In this document: one piece after another, positions 24,900 through 36,031 of the stretch | Numbering within the stretch: the first letter of the stretch is position 1 | Layout of the letters: every line of letters starts with the position of its first letter | The notes under the pieces: generated by a model | The model's input: the letters and a program-made list of their open reading frames with translations, nothing else | The model's database searches: none | What the model was told of the DNA's origin: nothing | Program-made: the position numbers and the translations under genes | Origin: Diphasiastrum complanatum | Taxonomy: Eukaryota; Streptophyta; Lycopodiopsida; Lycopodiales; Lycopodiaceae | NCBI GenBank assembly: GCA_029204225.1 | Contig: CM055097.1 | Coordinates: 6,593,676 to 6,651,675 of the forward strand | Direction: 5' to 3' | DNA length: 58,000 nt

Positions 24900-26797
24900 C
24901 CCATCTAACTTTTCTAAATTCACAGCTCCATGATTAAGAATTTTCTTGATTCGATAGGGACCTTCACTTGAAAATTTTAATTTCCCTTTGATCGCCTTGT
25001 TTTATACATCAGGACCAGATCTCCGGAACGAAGATCCTTCTTTTGTAACCGGCGATCATGCCATGCTTTGTGTCTTTCCTTTTCAGCTGCCAGTGCATGC
25101 ACAACTAGTAAGCGTGTTTCACAAAGTTTATGCAGAGCTTCGTGGCATAGCTGAAGAGATTTGGACTCACTAAGACGTTGCGTGGTGGCAATCCTTAATG
25201 AAGGAACTAAAAACTCTACTAATTGGAAGGGTGTTTGATCAGTGCTTTCTTTATATGTTGTCCCGAATGCCCACAGTGTAGCATGCAACGTATGTTCCCA
25301 ATATGATCTGCTGGCTTCAACTATTTTTGTGAGCACGCTACACAAGATCTTATTAGATGATTCTGCTTGCCCATTACCACGAGGATAATAAGGCGTACTG
25401 GTTCTATGGATCATGAAGATTGATGAAATGGCTTCTGCGATCACTGACTAGCTCTACCGAACATCCGAAGCGTACAATGATATTTTCATAAAGGAACTTG
25501 GCAGTGGTCCTAACAATGGCGGCAGCCCATTCTGGTACTGTGTCCACATAAAATAAGGCAGCATCTGCCAGCTCATCTTCGGGTTGGGTTGCAATCTCCT
25601 TCCCCTTGATTCGTGATACATGATCTACCATGTAATGTTGTTTTCCCTTGCGAACTAATATCCGAAAATCAAATTCCAACAACAGAAGTAGCCATTTGGT
25701 GATTCTCCCGGTGTTGCAAGTTTTATTAACGAGATAGAGCAAGGGTTGATGGTCCGTATAAAAAGCAAAATGTGTGGCCATCAGGTAATGTCGAAATTTC
25801 TTAACTGCATAAATCATTGCCAGTGCTTCCCGCTCTGTGGTTGAATAATTCATTTCGGTATCACTGAGCTGTCGGCTTGCAAATCGGATTGGAAAATCCT
25901 TTTTGTGTTCACCTGGTTGGGTTAAGACTGCTCCAACTGCATACTTCGATGCGTTCGTATGCACGTGAAACTCAATGGACCAATTGGGTGGGCGTAAGAT
26001 TGGTGCTGAAACCAATGCATTCTTAAGCTTCTGGAAAGCCTTTAGGGCTTCCTCGTTCCAATGTGGATCCGTTGTGAGTTTGTAAATTGGTCGGGCTAAC
26101 TCCACAAAATCAAGAATGAAGATCCTATAATAGTTAGCATAACCCATGAAGATATAGACTTCGCGGATTGTCCCCGGTGGTGATAGATCAATAATGATCC
26201 TAATCTTTGATAGATTTGTGGCGATCTCGTGTCTTGACACTATATGGCCGAGAATCAAGCCATGTGTTACCTAGAATTGACATTTTTCTAGATTCAGGGA
26301 GATCTGGTAGTCGCGGCATTTTTGTAACACCTTCTCCAAGTTGGATAAGTGTTCTGAGTCTGGTCCATGCACGCGCAGATCGTCTAAGAAAATTTCCAGC
26401 AATTTTTGCAGATAATCTTTGAATGCCGCCTGCATGACTCGTTGGAAGGTGCTTGGGGCATTGCAAAGTCCAAATGGCATCACTTTATAGGCATAGGTTC
26501 CCCATTCCGTGGCAAATGCCATCTTGTGCTGGTCCTGGGGGGCTATCTTCACCTGGTTGTAGCCGCTGAAGCCGTCTAGAAAAATGTAGGCCTTGGCGCC
26601 GGTTACTCTGTCGAGGACACTTTCCGTAAATGGTAAAGGAAAATGATCTTTTTTGGTGATTGCATTTATTGCCTTCAAATTCACACAAATCCACATTTTG
26701 CCGTTCTTCTTGGGTATTGTAACTATCGATGATACCCATTTCGTGTGCTCGATTTCATCGATGAAATCTGCATCCATCAGCTTCTGCAACTCCTGTG
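24900..26797 (-). pseudogene. gypsy H pol: RT, RNase H and integrase, decayed
   Basis: RT covers 26789-26271, with IPKKNGKMWICVNLKAIN, the Asp block AYIFLDGFSGYNQVKI, MPFGLCNAPSTFQRVM and the catalytic box FLDD (usual form F/Y-x-D-D). A stop precedes RNase H (26258-25450), which carries FHVHTNASKYAVGAVLTQPG (the first catalytic Asp is Asn) and YSTTEREALAMIYAVKKFRHY. Integrase is reduced to the VELVSD part and, after a break near 25440, the C-terminal core YYPRGNGQAESSNKIL with its Glu, followed by a C-terminal region to about 24900. The N-terminal zinc finger and first Asp are deleted. The RT and RNase H style suggests the Athila/Tat branch of Ty3/gypsy; that assignment is from motif memory only. 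Confidence 0.85.
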
Positions 26798-27745
26798 TAT
26801 GGCCTTACCTGCTCCACCAGGGCCAGTCAATCAACAAGCGGCCCATGTAAACCTGACAGCAGCGGAACCAGAGATGCAAATGCCACCTCAACCTCAGCAG
26901 CAACAATGGTATGGATCAGATGAACCATTTATGGATCCTGCCAAAAATGAATATGTTGCGGCCTATGTAGCTCAAACTCAGCATCAAGGCTGAAGAAATT
27001 ACGGCTGCTACGGATGTGGCGAAGGACACAAAATTGCTGAATGTCTCTACAAGGGACAATATACATCCTTCTGCCAAGAATGTGGTTATGGGCACTGTTA
27101 CAAGAATTGTCCATTTAAACCTGGAACCAGTGCACCTCTTAACTTCATTGCAATACAGCAACCAGCAGGATGCCATTAGGTAGACACCAACTCCATGCTC
27201 CTGTGTTAGCTGTTACACGAGCGCAGAAGAGGAAGGAAGTGGCTCCCTCACCACCACCATCGGTCACTGACGACCAACCCTCAACTTCCGCGCCATATCT
27301 GAATGTGAGGGAAGAAAGAAGGCAATACCAGAAAATAAAACATTGGGTACAGAAAGCACAAGCAGAGGAAAAAGAGCAAGAGAGAGACAATCCCACGAAA
27401 ACCACAAGCAAGCTCACCTCTGCGCACACCAACATGAACCACCTTTTCACATGGTGGAGCCCGAGGAACCACGCACTGAAAGGATCACACTTTTATTGTC
27501 AAGCTGTGTTAGTTTACCACTCGGAGAACTACTGCGGATTGCACCACAAACGAAAATCCTTCTAGTTGAATGGGCCAAAGCGGATGAGGAGCCAGTAGCG
27601 CTTGAGCCCATATATTGTATGGGCTATGAAGAAACAAGTAACGTCCTCCACATCGGAGCAGCATGGGAAAGTGAGGAACACAACATCACTTTGCCCATCA
27701 AACACAAGAGATACGAGGACGAGGCAGCAATGGTAGATGGATGAT
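26798..27745 (+). pseudogene. Plus-strand gypsy Gag C-terminus with two zinc knuckles, plus trailing ORF
   Basis: The frame reads a Gln-rich stretch and then AYVAQTQHQG followed by a TGA. Two CCHC-like motifs come next: CYGCGEGHKIAEC and CQECGYGHCYKNC, both C-X2-C-X3-H-X4-C, one residue shorter than the classical knuckle. Past further stops a 133-codon frame (27343-27744) contains ITLLLSSCVSLPLGELLRI and ITLPIKHKRYEDEAAMVDG. I do not recognise this part; its place after Gag would suit a protease-adjacent spacer. It meets the minus-strand RT of element H head to head at about 26797. Confidence 0.6.
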
Positions 27746-28172
27746 CGGGTGTCAATTTGTTCCTAAATACTTTATTAGAAATTAAATGTTTTGGTGGATG
27801 TTTGTGCAACTCATTAGATGGAGAATCTAGTGACGAGGGCAAAAATGTCAATAAGGTAAGTCAATATACCATATTCTACAATGATTTTTTGCAAGTTAAC
27901 TATTAGCAATTTTTGCAAGAAACAAAGTAATTACAATCTTTTTGTAGGCCAATTATTATCAAGAATGAATGTGGTGCACTAGCGTCAGATGCGACGGGCA
28001 AGTGATGCGTCAAAGACACACTGTCAATGATCACTTGTGGAAGTATGGAAGTAGAGCGGATGGTCAAACATCAAATCCAAAAGAGATTGAGGTTTGCTTT
28101 AAAAGCTAACGCACTTCTTGCATTTATTATATATTTTATAATATTAGGATATCTAGGTAACCATTGACTTGT
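27746..28172. other. Unassigned sequence
   Basis: No coding or structural signal beyond short runs of A/T. Confidence 0.5.
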
Positions 28173-28462
28173 TTAGATGACACATTCTCTGTCGGTTTGT
28201 TTAGACACATCATCGAATGCCATTACATGGTCTTGATCCGTCCGTATTAAATTCCAAGCGAAGAAAAGCTTGCTTACCCTTTTCATCATATGTGAGCCTT
28301 GAAGGCATTTGTCTTTCCCTTGATGTTCTCCTTGGCTTTTGACTTGATGAAGGTCCATCATCATCATCAACATCAAGAATGTTAGATCCATCCACATCAC
28401 CATCTAAAGTAGGATCATTTACATCCTCTGATATAATAGTATTAGGCCTTGAAGAATCAACA
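28173..28462 (-). pseudogene. Copia integrase-RT linker fragment next to a PBS
   Basis: The minus-strand frame contains an Asp-rich run and the linker signature SSSQKPRRTSRERQMPSRLT, typical of copia between integrase and RT. It is separated from the PBS at 28463 by a few codons, so the leader, gag and most of pol are deleted. Confidence 0.6.
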
Positions 28463-28995
28463 CTCTGATACCATGTTGGAAAGATGTGTGTAAAAGAGAG
28501 GTCGAATAAAATCGAATAAAAAGAATTCGAACGACAAGAAAGAAAACTTATCATGTGCAGCAGAATAAACTATCTTCCTCTTTCTTTATGCATGACTACG
28601 CCTATCAATTTTGAACAAAGTGCACTCTGATTGATTGAAAAATGAGTACAGTAGCTTGAAGCAACCGTGCGAGGCTATGTATCGAAGAATAAACTTTAGC
28701 TGAATGTTGTTGAGCAAAAACTTATTCGCTACATATAGTAATGCCTATTGAATAAATAAATTTGATCAGGGCACTAACTCCATTGTAGATTCACATTGTT
28801 TATTGGTTGTCAGTGATCAGTACATTGAAAGCATGACATTAATCTACTTAATTTACTAGATTCGTCCTATAGTAGGTAGCCGTCATTCTAACTTTAAATG
28901 TATGTACAGAGTAGGTAGACTATGTATAGAGTAGGTGGACTGTCAATGTTGCAACGTGGGTTAGATTTCTAGTTGACAGTATCGAAAAGTATCAT
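28463..28995 (-). repeat. Minus-strand copia PBS and adjoining LTR
   Basis: On the minus strand TGGTATCAGAG occupies 28473-28463, preceded by …CCAACA, an LTR 3' end. The LTR therefore starts at 28474 on the plus strand (TGTTGG) and runs to higher coordinates. I could not fix its other end; 28995 is a guess from loss of any pattern. Confidence 0.5.
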
Positions 28996-29044
28996 GTATC
29001 AAAAATATACAATGACTTGAGAAATTACAGGACTGACTTGGAAA

Positions 29045-29240
29045 CATTACGATTCGAGTCGAGTCGATTCAGACTCGGAAAATTATGACTCGAGTCGAGT
29101 CAATCTGGTATTGAGAAATTCTAAAAATACGAGTCGAGTCTACTAGATCTAGTATCGAGAAATTCTAAAAATACGAGTTGATCTTGTATAAAAAAACTAC
29201 GAATATTTTGAGTCGATCTGGTATTGAAAAAGTCTAATTT
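29045..29240. repeat. Degenerate tandem repeat rich in GAGTCGAGTC
   Basis: Five or six units of about 33-45 bases share GAGTCGA(GTC), (A/T)CTGGTAT(T/C)GAG and AATTCTAAAAATACGAGT. Two adjacent units share AAATTCTAAAAATACGAGT exactly. No coding. Confidence 0.65.
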
Positions 29241-30099
29241 TGGATTTCGATCTTCTGCTTAAAACTTCAAGTCAAGAGTTATCTAACTTCCATGTCAAAA
29301 GTATCATATTTTACAACAACAACAAAACAAAGGAGAAATTTCAAGATGCATTTCATAATCAATATAGCTTCTATTTAAGTCAAGGCACAATCACCAAAAT
29401 GCAACAATCTAATTGTGACTTGTATTACATTCACAAAAAATTGCAAAATTGAGGATTCACTTGATCTACTCTCTTTATTTCCTTGATGCCATTCAAGAAG
29501 ACAATCTCTCAATTCTTTCATAAGGAAAAACACAATGTGGTTGTGATAAATTTATAAAATGTATGCATGTGAGCATATTGTAATAGTGATTTTGCGAGAA
29601 CAAGATTTCAGGTTAATAAACTTACACAAAATAAATACTATTCCAACATCATCATGCATATTCTAGTATTGAGGGCATTGCTTTCTTTTTAGTGGTGGCA
29701 TGTGATAGGCTAGATGGCATTTTAGGCCGACATGCCAAAAAACTCATTTGATGACACAAATAGTGAATATATAGTATAATTCATGATAAAAGTATGAAGC
29801 TACAACTATAACATTGACTAGAGGCACAAATTCAATTTAGAAGTCAATGTTCATATCCCAAGAAGAATCAAAGGTCAAAAGCCTTCTACTCACTTTATCC
29901 ACTTAATTTAGAGAGGTAGAGCTCATTTTGGAGGAAGAAACATTTTTTAAGAATGTTGTTTGTGTGGAGGTGGAGGAGATATAGGCCTAATAGGAGAAAA
30001 TTATGATAGTGCTCTCTTTTCTGAGACCCCAAAAAAAAAAAAATTCTTCTTTATTTCTCATAGTTTTTGACATATTTTAAACCACTTGCCTTCGAATGA
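29241..30099. other. AT-rich intergenic sequence
   Basis: A 70-codon ORF (29240-29452) has no motif. A poly-A run is at about 30030-30041. Nothing else was seen. Confidence 0.5.
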
Positions 30100-31900
30100 G
30101 AGTATCTTTCTAACCATAGCTTGTGATGTAACTATTTGCAAAAGACAATATCTAAAGCTTTGTAAATTATAGCTTTTTTCAAATAATGCATGTGTAGCAA
30201 CTTATTTGAACTTGTATATTCATAATAGATTATGGGAATAGGTATTCTTTAAGAAAATTTTGGTGGAGCATTGACATGATCAAGATTCCTCACTTGAATG
30301 GCTCAAATCATATTTAATACTTAATGAAAATTATGGGCTATGTTTTCTCTTTTATTGGCTACTAGCACATTCATTGTTACTAATGATATGGTTCTTCTCC
30401 TTAGGATATTAGCATATTTGAACCCCTAATTTTTGAGTGAGTTGACTTATTGATTGTAAGTCAAATGAAGATTAGTGATTAACAATTATATAATGTAAGA
30501 AGAAATCTGTAACTTTGTAATCAAGCCAAGCTACAATGCATGTCAAAGGCCTATTTGCCTTTCAAAGAAAGGCAAAAGTTTCGACAAAGTCTCAAGACAA
30601 ACTAATGAATTACTCATCTATTTGCAAACAAAATTTGAAAAGTCAGAATTCATAGGAGGTCAAAATTTTGCATTCTTTCATATAAAGTACAACAAAATTA
30701 TGTTGACAAAGGATTAAATCTGCTTTTTTCTCCATGAAAAGGTAAGCTTAAAACATACACATCATATAAAAGTTATTATTAAAAAAGGGAGCCCATGATG
30801 GTTAAAAAGTGATTGGATCTTGTTTCAAATATTACATGGTTTCAAAGTGATTGGATCCTATATGCTAGGGACAAATTGTGACAAAGAATATTCTTCAAGA
30901 AACCTCTGATGGAAAGCATTGGTAACATCACAACATTCCATTGAATTACTCAAACAAATAGTGCTCATATAGTAGGTATGGAGTATCTCCTGTATCCACT
31001 CCTGGTACGTTCATTTGTGAATATTATGATAGTATTGGTGATCTAGCTCCTCTCTTGAGGATCTTGGCATATTTGACCCCCCCTAGGTTTTGAGCAACCA
31101 TGTCTTTTTAATTGCAAGTTAAATCAATATACGCTTAAATGATGTTACAGTGCAAAAAAATAATCTATAAATCTGTAGATTATAACTTTTTCAAATAATG
31201 CATGGCTAGAAAGTTATTAGATTTGATGCAAAAGATATATATTTTGAAAAAAGACTTTGTACAAAAAAAAAACTTGATGGAGAGCACTATAATTATAGAA
31301 TCCCTCTCTTGATCCACTCAACTATGTTCAATGTTGATTGAAGCGCAAGTATTAAGTATTGGTGTCTCGTTTGCTAACCACTTGCTCAATCCATTTGAAT
31401 GTTGTGATAGTATTTATGACTTAGCTCGTCTTGAGAGAAACATGACACAATAGACTTCTTGCTCTTTGAGCGACCATGAGTTCTCAACCATCAGGTAGAT
31501 TAAGCTGAGTTGATTACTATGGTGTTGTAGTGCAAAAGTGGATCTACCACTTCGAACTTGAATTTGTTTAAGACCATGCATTGTTTAAAAGTTATGAAAA
31601 ATGAAGTAAGGTATAGATTGTCAAAAAGTATATTTTTCAAGGAAAGTTTGGCGAGGATTAGTTAAATTTGAATGACTCAATCATGTTAAATAATGATTGA
31701 AGAGTAGGTATGGAGTATCTTTCTTTTATTGACTATTTTCAAGCTCATTTGCAAAGATTGTGATAGTTTTAAAGAGCTAGTTCTTCTCCTGAAAACATTG
31801 GGCAGATTTGACTCCATGGTCTTGAGCAATCCATGATGACTTAAAAACCACGACTCAAATGGAGATGAGTTAAATAGCAATATTGAAGGTAAGGAAAGAT
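30100..31900. repeat. Diverged satellite-like array, period ~360-380 bp
   Basis: Corresponding words recur in order: (A)AATAATGCATG… at about 30186 and 31194, with the variant CCATGCATTG at about 31573; a GGTGGAGCATTGA/GGAAAGCATTGG/GGAGAGCACTA block at about 30260, 30910 and 31275; GATAGTATT(G/T)…TAGCTC at about 31026 and 31405, with a weaker copy at 31761; and a TTGGCATATTTGAC(C)CC-like phrase at about 30408, 31063 and 31800. Spacing is ~356-380 between neighbouring units. One ~645-bp gap suggests a unit with extra sequence. The copies are too diverged to align by eye throughout. Confidence 0.6.
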
Positions 31901-32006
31901 CTTCAAATTTTAGATAAATAAAAATAGAGCGTTAATAACATCTAAAATCCTCATTTTAATGACGAACATGATTTTGTGTTTGGGCCTCTTATACTGAATG
32001 TTTGGG

Positions 32007-32265
32007 CCATAGTTCCAGGTGGCATGGTACGGCACGGGTGCTGTAGGTGCCATACAGGCGCCGTGGAACACCCATGGCACCTGTTTTTTTTTTTTTAAGT
32101 GATATTTCGTGAAAAAACATTACAAAAGAAAAAAAACAGGTGCTGTACCACGGCACGTGTGATATTTCGTGAAAAAACATTAAAAGGAAAAAAACCAGGT
32201 GCCGTACCACGGCACCTGGTACGGTACCTGCACACCCACAGCACGGGTGCCGTCGAGAACTATGG
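32007..32265. mobile_element. GC-rich foldback element with internal 60-bp duplication
   Basis: CCATAGTTC (32007) and GAACTATGG (ending 32265) form the outer inverted repeat. Inside, GGCACGGGTGC and GGTACGGCAC words recur in both directions, including the perfect hairpin GGTGCCGT-ACC-ACGGCACC. A 60-bp unit starting GTGATATTTCGTGAAAAAAC is duplicated in tandem (32099-32158, 32159-32217). TTTGGG lies at 32001-32006 and again at 32269-32274, possibly a target duplication. No protein is encoded. Confidence 0.6.
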
Positions 32266-32299
32266 AACTTTGGGCATATAATCATCAAGATCATGATAA

Positions 32300-33022
32300 A
32301 AGCTTTTATCCTGATACTGTATAAACATTCTTGCTCCTATGGGCCAATCAAGCTGGGGCATATTATTGGTAATGCATTGTAAAGCTGGGACATTTTATTG
32401 GTATTGCATTGCATCAAATACAAGGAATATATTTACGCAGAGTCTCTAAATTTTGAATTATTTTTTGCAAAAAAGTTTATTCCTTTGGTGGGAATTACAA
32501 CAAATAGTAGTCACAAGAAATTTGTTTACCAGGCACTCACCCAACTCGCTGGAATTGAAGGACCCAACCAGAAAAAAATTTCAACATTCGAGTGCCGACT
32601 CACAGCTTGGCCTGGGGAGACACTGGTTAGCCCTTTCTTTAATTTGACAGATAATGGCACCAAGTGACCAGGAGCGAACAGACACTCAGTTACGCAGGAA
32701 AGCAGAAGATCTAACAGGAGCCTATGGAAAGAACTTCTCAGGGCGATTGGTCCATATGTTGCCAGAAAGCATCTTATTTTATAAACAAGCCAGGCTTGAT
32801 GCTATCAAAAGTGTGACTTTCTTCTTTCTAGAAGAAGAATCATTGAGGTTATTTGATCCACCCCTCAATATTTACTGTGACTCGTCATCTATGAATCTGA
32901 CCAAACAATCGTAAAAGCCTGCATTGATATACCTTGATTCACAAATCTGAGAGAAGCTTTTCATGCAACCAGCTTTTAGACTTTCATGTCAACTCTAAAC
33001 ATGAATCAGCAGAAACGTTTCT
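32300..33022. other. Region 3' of the PPR gene
   Basis: Plus-strand ORFs at 32398-32667 and 32654-32914 have no motif I know. On the minus strand no E or DYW domain of a PPR protein can be read in any frame beyond the PPR stop codon, so the missing PPR C-terminus is not merely frameshifted here. Confidence 0.5.
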
Positions 33023-35992
33023 TTATATCGGCTCTGATGGCATATGCAAATCCTCTGTCAGACGTGTATTCCCTGACCGACTTAAGAGATCAACCATGGA
33101 AGCAATATGCTGTTTTTGTGGTGACAAACCGTAATCTTCAATCATAGAATGGTAAAGACCAAGACCTTCCTCCACTAAACTAGAATGACTGCAAGCAGAG
33201 AGCAACGAAACAAAAGTAGCATTATTTGGCTTCATGCCATATTTTTGCATATTTTTGAAAAGAATAAGGGCCTCATGACCAAATCCATGCTGTGCATAAG
33301 TTGTTATGATTGTATTCCAAGACAAAATATCTTTTTCAGGCAAAGCATCAAAAATTTTGCGTGCCATATTTGCACTCCCACATCTGCCATACATATCTAC
33401 AAGTGCACTACCAACACGCGTATCTGATTGAAGACCTCTTTTAAGAATCTGGGCATGAATTAACTTGCCTTGATGCATATCTGCAATGCTACCACATGCT
33501 TTCAGAACACTTACAAATGTGGCCCCATCTGGCCTCACCCCCTCCATTTGCATCTTATTAAAGAATTGTAGTGATTGGTGACTTAAACCATTGTAAACAT
33601 AGGCTGAAATTAGTGTGCTCCAGGACACGGTGTCTTTCTTCACTATATTGTCAAAGGCTTTCCGTGCCTCCTCTAAACTTCCACATTTTGCATACATATC
33701 CACAATAGCACTTCCAACGTACACATCTGAGTCAAACCCTGCTTTAATAGCACGGGAGTGAATGAGCCTGCCTTCATCTATAGAAGCTAAGCTACCACAC
33801 GATTTCAGTACATTCACAAAGGTGACGGAGTCTGGCTTGATGCCCTCCTCATCCAACAATCTATACAGTTGAAGAGCCTGTTGGCCAAACCCACCTTGGG
33901 CATATCCACCTATCATTGCATTCCAGGAAACCACATCCCGTTGGGGTAAATTGTTGAAGACTTGGAAAGTCTTTTCCAAGCTCCCGCATTTTGCATACAT
34001 GTCTATAAGGGTGTTGCAAACATGCATGTTCTCCACAAACCCACTTTCAATGATTTGTTTGTGGATCAGACTGCCTTCATCTAAAGCAGCGAAAATACCA
34101 CATCCTTTAAGGATGCTCGTAAATGTCACATGATCTGGTCTCATGCCTTTCTCTTTCATATCGTTGAAGGTTTGCAGAGCCAGCTTGCAGTGGCCATGCT
34201 TCACATATCCAGAAATAATTGCATTATAAGCGGCCACAGTTTTTACAGGTAAGTTGTCCAAGATTTGTAAACTTTCATCCATTTTCCCACATTTGGCATA
34301 CATGCCAACAAGGCTGTTTCCAATGAACACATCAGATTCTAGACCAATTTCACAAATCTGAGCATGAATCATCTTGCCTGTATTTATATCAGCAGTACTG
34401 CCACAGGCTTGCAAAATCCCAACATACGATGCAGTATCTGGCTTCATGCCCTCCAACTGCATTGTGCTAAAATAACAAAGGACTTCCAGAATAAGGCTCT
34501 GGCGAGAATAGCCTACTATCATTGCATTCCATGAGACCAGATCTCTTTTTGGCAAACTATCAAACACGTTAGCTGCGTCTTGCAAGCACCCGCACTTCAT
34601 GTACATGTCAATGAGAGCATTTCCAATAAGCATGTCCACTTCAACTCCAATCTGAATGACCTCTTTGTGAAGAGATTTGCCCCTTTCTATGGCTCCTATA
34701 CTGCCACACACTTTCAGAACAGCAACAAAAGTAAAGCTATCAGGCCTGACCTGTGCAAGTTTCATTTCCTCGTATAACTGAAGCACGTGTTTGGCAAGAC
34801 CATTCTTTGCATATGATTTTATCATAAGATTCCATGATACCACGTTTTTTGTGGGTAGCCTTTCGAATAAACAGCGTGCCTGATCTAAACTCCCACATTT
34901 TGCATACATATCAACAAGTGAGCTACCAATAAATACATCAGATTCAAGTCCATCTGCAACTACTTGCTGATGAATCTGCATACCCTGATCTAGAGCTGCT
35001 ATAGTACCACATGCTTTAAGGATGCTCATGTATGTCATGGCATCTGGTCTGATCCCCTGATCTTGCATGTCGTAGAAAACGCGAAGGGCCTCCTGACCAA
35101 ACCCGTGTTGGGCATATCCTGATATCATTGCACTCCATGTTACAATGTCTCTTTCTAAAATCTGGTCAAACACTTTTCTTGCCTCATCCAAGCTTCCACA
35201 CTTCGCATACATATTAACAAGGGCATTTTTCAAAGACCCATCAGAGTCCAAGCCCTTTTCACAAATCTGAGAATGGATAAACTTGGCCTCGTCTAAAGTT
35301 GCGCTACAGCTACAAGCTTTCAACACATTTAAAAATGTGATTTTATCCGGCTTCACGCCCTCGTGCAGCATCTTCTGAAAAAGGTCCAGCGCTTGCACAC
35401 CAAGGCCATGCTGCACATATCCAGTGATCAACGCATTCCATGAAACCACATCTCTCCCAACTAATCTATCAAATACTTGGCATGAATCCTTTAAACTCCC
35501 AGATCTGGCATACATATCAATTAATGCATTGCCAACATAAATATTTGACTCATAACCAGATTCGACAATGTGAGCATGAATTTCCTTGCCTTGTGCCAAG
35601 GCTGACAAGCTGGTACACGCTTTCAGAACTGCAACATAGACATAATCGTTGGGTTTTGTTCTGGACTTCCTCATTTCATGATACAACTTGATTGCATTTG
35701 ATCCATCTCCATGCTTGAGGTATGCATTCAGAATAGCAGTCCATGAATGTGTATCTGGATTACATATTTTTCTGAATGCTTGGATTGCATCTGGCAAACT
35801 TCCGCACAATGAAAATAAGCGAATCAGTTGGTTCCCCAAGAGAATATTTGTGCCTAATTCACTGCTTGCTATAAGCGACTGTACTGCTCTACCTGTTTTC
35901 AGATCTTTGGAGTTCATGCACCGTTGCAGAAGCCGATAGGCAGCCTGTGCTGTAATCCGAACTCCATGGTTACTTGCAGCTTCAAGAGACAT
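33023..35992 (-). CDS. PLS-class pentatricopeptide repeat protein, intronless, lacking E/DYW
   Basis: PLS PPR proteins bind single organellar RNAs and direct C-to-U (in ferns also U-to-C) editing. The 989-aa frame has no intron. After about 60 residues it shows nine PLS triplets of ~101 aa; each has a V(S/T)WNAMI-type P motif, a KPD…F…VLKACGS block and an IDMYAKCGSL block. The last repeat leads into VDLLSRSGNTRLTEDLHMPSEPI and a TAA, just where the E domain (usually …MPxxPDAVVW) begins, so E, E+ and DYW are absent. A plastid or mitochondrial location is the family norm, but no clear transit peptide follows the first ATG (35992). The frame is open upstream to a stop near 36050 without another ATG, so a 5' exon cannot be excluded. 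It could act with a separate DYW protein, or be a recently truncated copy; the repeats show no damage. Confidence 0.9.
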   Translation of the reverse strand: MSLEAASNHGVRITAQAAYRLLQRCMNSKDLKTGRAVQSLIASSELGTNILLGNQLIRLFSLCGSLPDAIQAFRKICNPDTHSWTAILNAYLKHGDGSNAIKLYHEMRKSRTKPNDYVYVAVLKACTSLSALAQGKEIHAHIVESGYESNIYVGNALIDMYARSGSLKDSCQVFDRLVGRDVVSWNALITGYVQHGLGVQALDLFQKMLHEGVKPDKITFLNVLKACSCSATLDEAKFIHSQICEKGLDSDGSLKNALVNMYAKCGSLDEARKVFDQILERDIVTWSAMISGYAQHGFGQEALRVFYDMQDQGIRPDAMTYMSILKACGTIAALDQGMQIHQQVVADGLESDVFIGSSLVDMYAKCGSLDQARCLFERLPTKNVVSWNLMIKSYAKNGLAKHVLQLYEEMKLAQVRPDSFTFVAVLKVCGSIGAIERGKSLHKEVIQIGVEVDMLIGNALIDMYMKCGCLQDAANVFDSLPKRDLVSWNAMIVGYSRQSLILEVLCYFSTMQLEGMKPDTASYVGILQACGSTADINTGKMIHAQICEIGLESDVFIGNSLVGMYAKCGKMDESLQILDNLPVKTVAAYNAIISGYVKHGHCKLALQTFNDMKEKGMRPDHVTFTSILKGCGIFAALDEGSLIHKQIIESGFVENMHVCNTLIDMYAKCGSLEKTFQVFNNLPQRDVVSWNAMIGGYAQGGFGQQALQLYRLLDEEGIKPDSVTFVNVLKSCGSLASIDEGRLIHSRAIKAGFDSDVYVGSAIVDMYAKCGSLEEARKAFDNIVKKDTVSWSTLISAYVYNGLSHQSLQFFNKMQMEGVRPDGATFVSVLKACGSIADMHQGKLIHAQILKRGLQSDTRVGSALVDMYGRCGSANMARKIFDALPEKDILSWNTIITTYAQHGFGHEALILFKNMQKYGMKPNNATFVSLLSACSHSSLVEEGLGLYHSMIEDYGLSPQKQHIASMVDLLSRSGNTRLTEDLHMPSEPI

Positions 35993-36031
35993 GGAATCCT
36001 CAAGCAGCTGTTCCTTGTAGTCTTTAGCCAA

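Noticed and set aside
32398-33134. Overlapping plus-strand ORFs beside and under the PPR 3' end
   Set aside because: No recognised domain, several stops, and partial overlap antisense to the PPR gene.
34580-35939. Plus-strand ORFs of 65-83 codons
   Set aside because: Antisense shadows of the PPR coding sequence.
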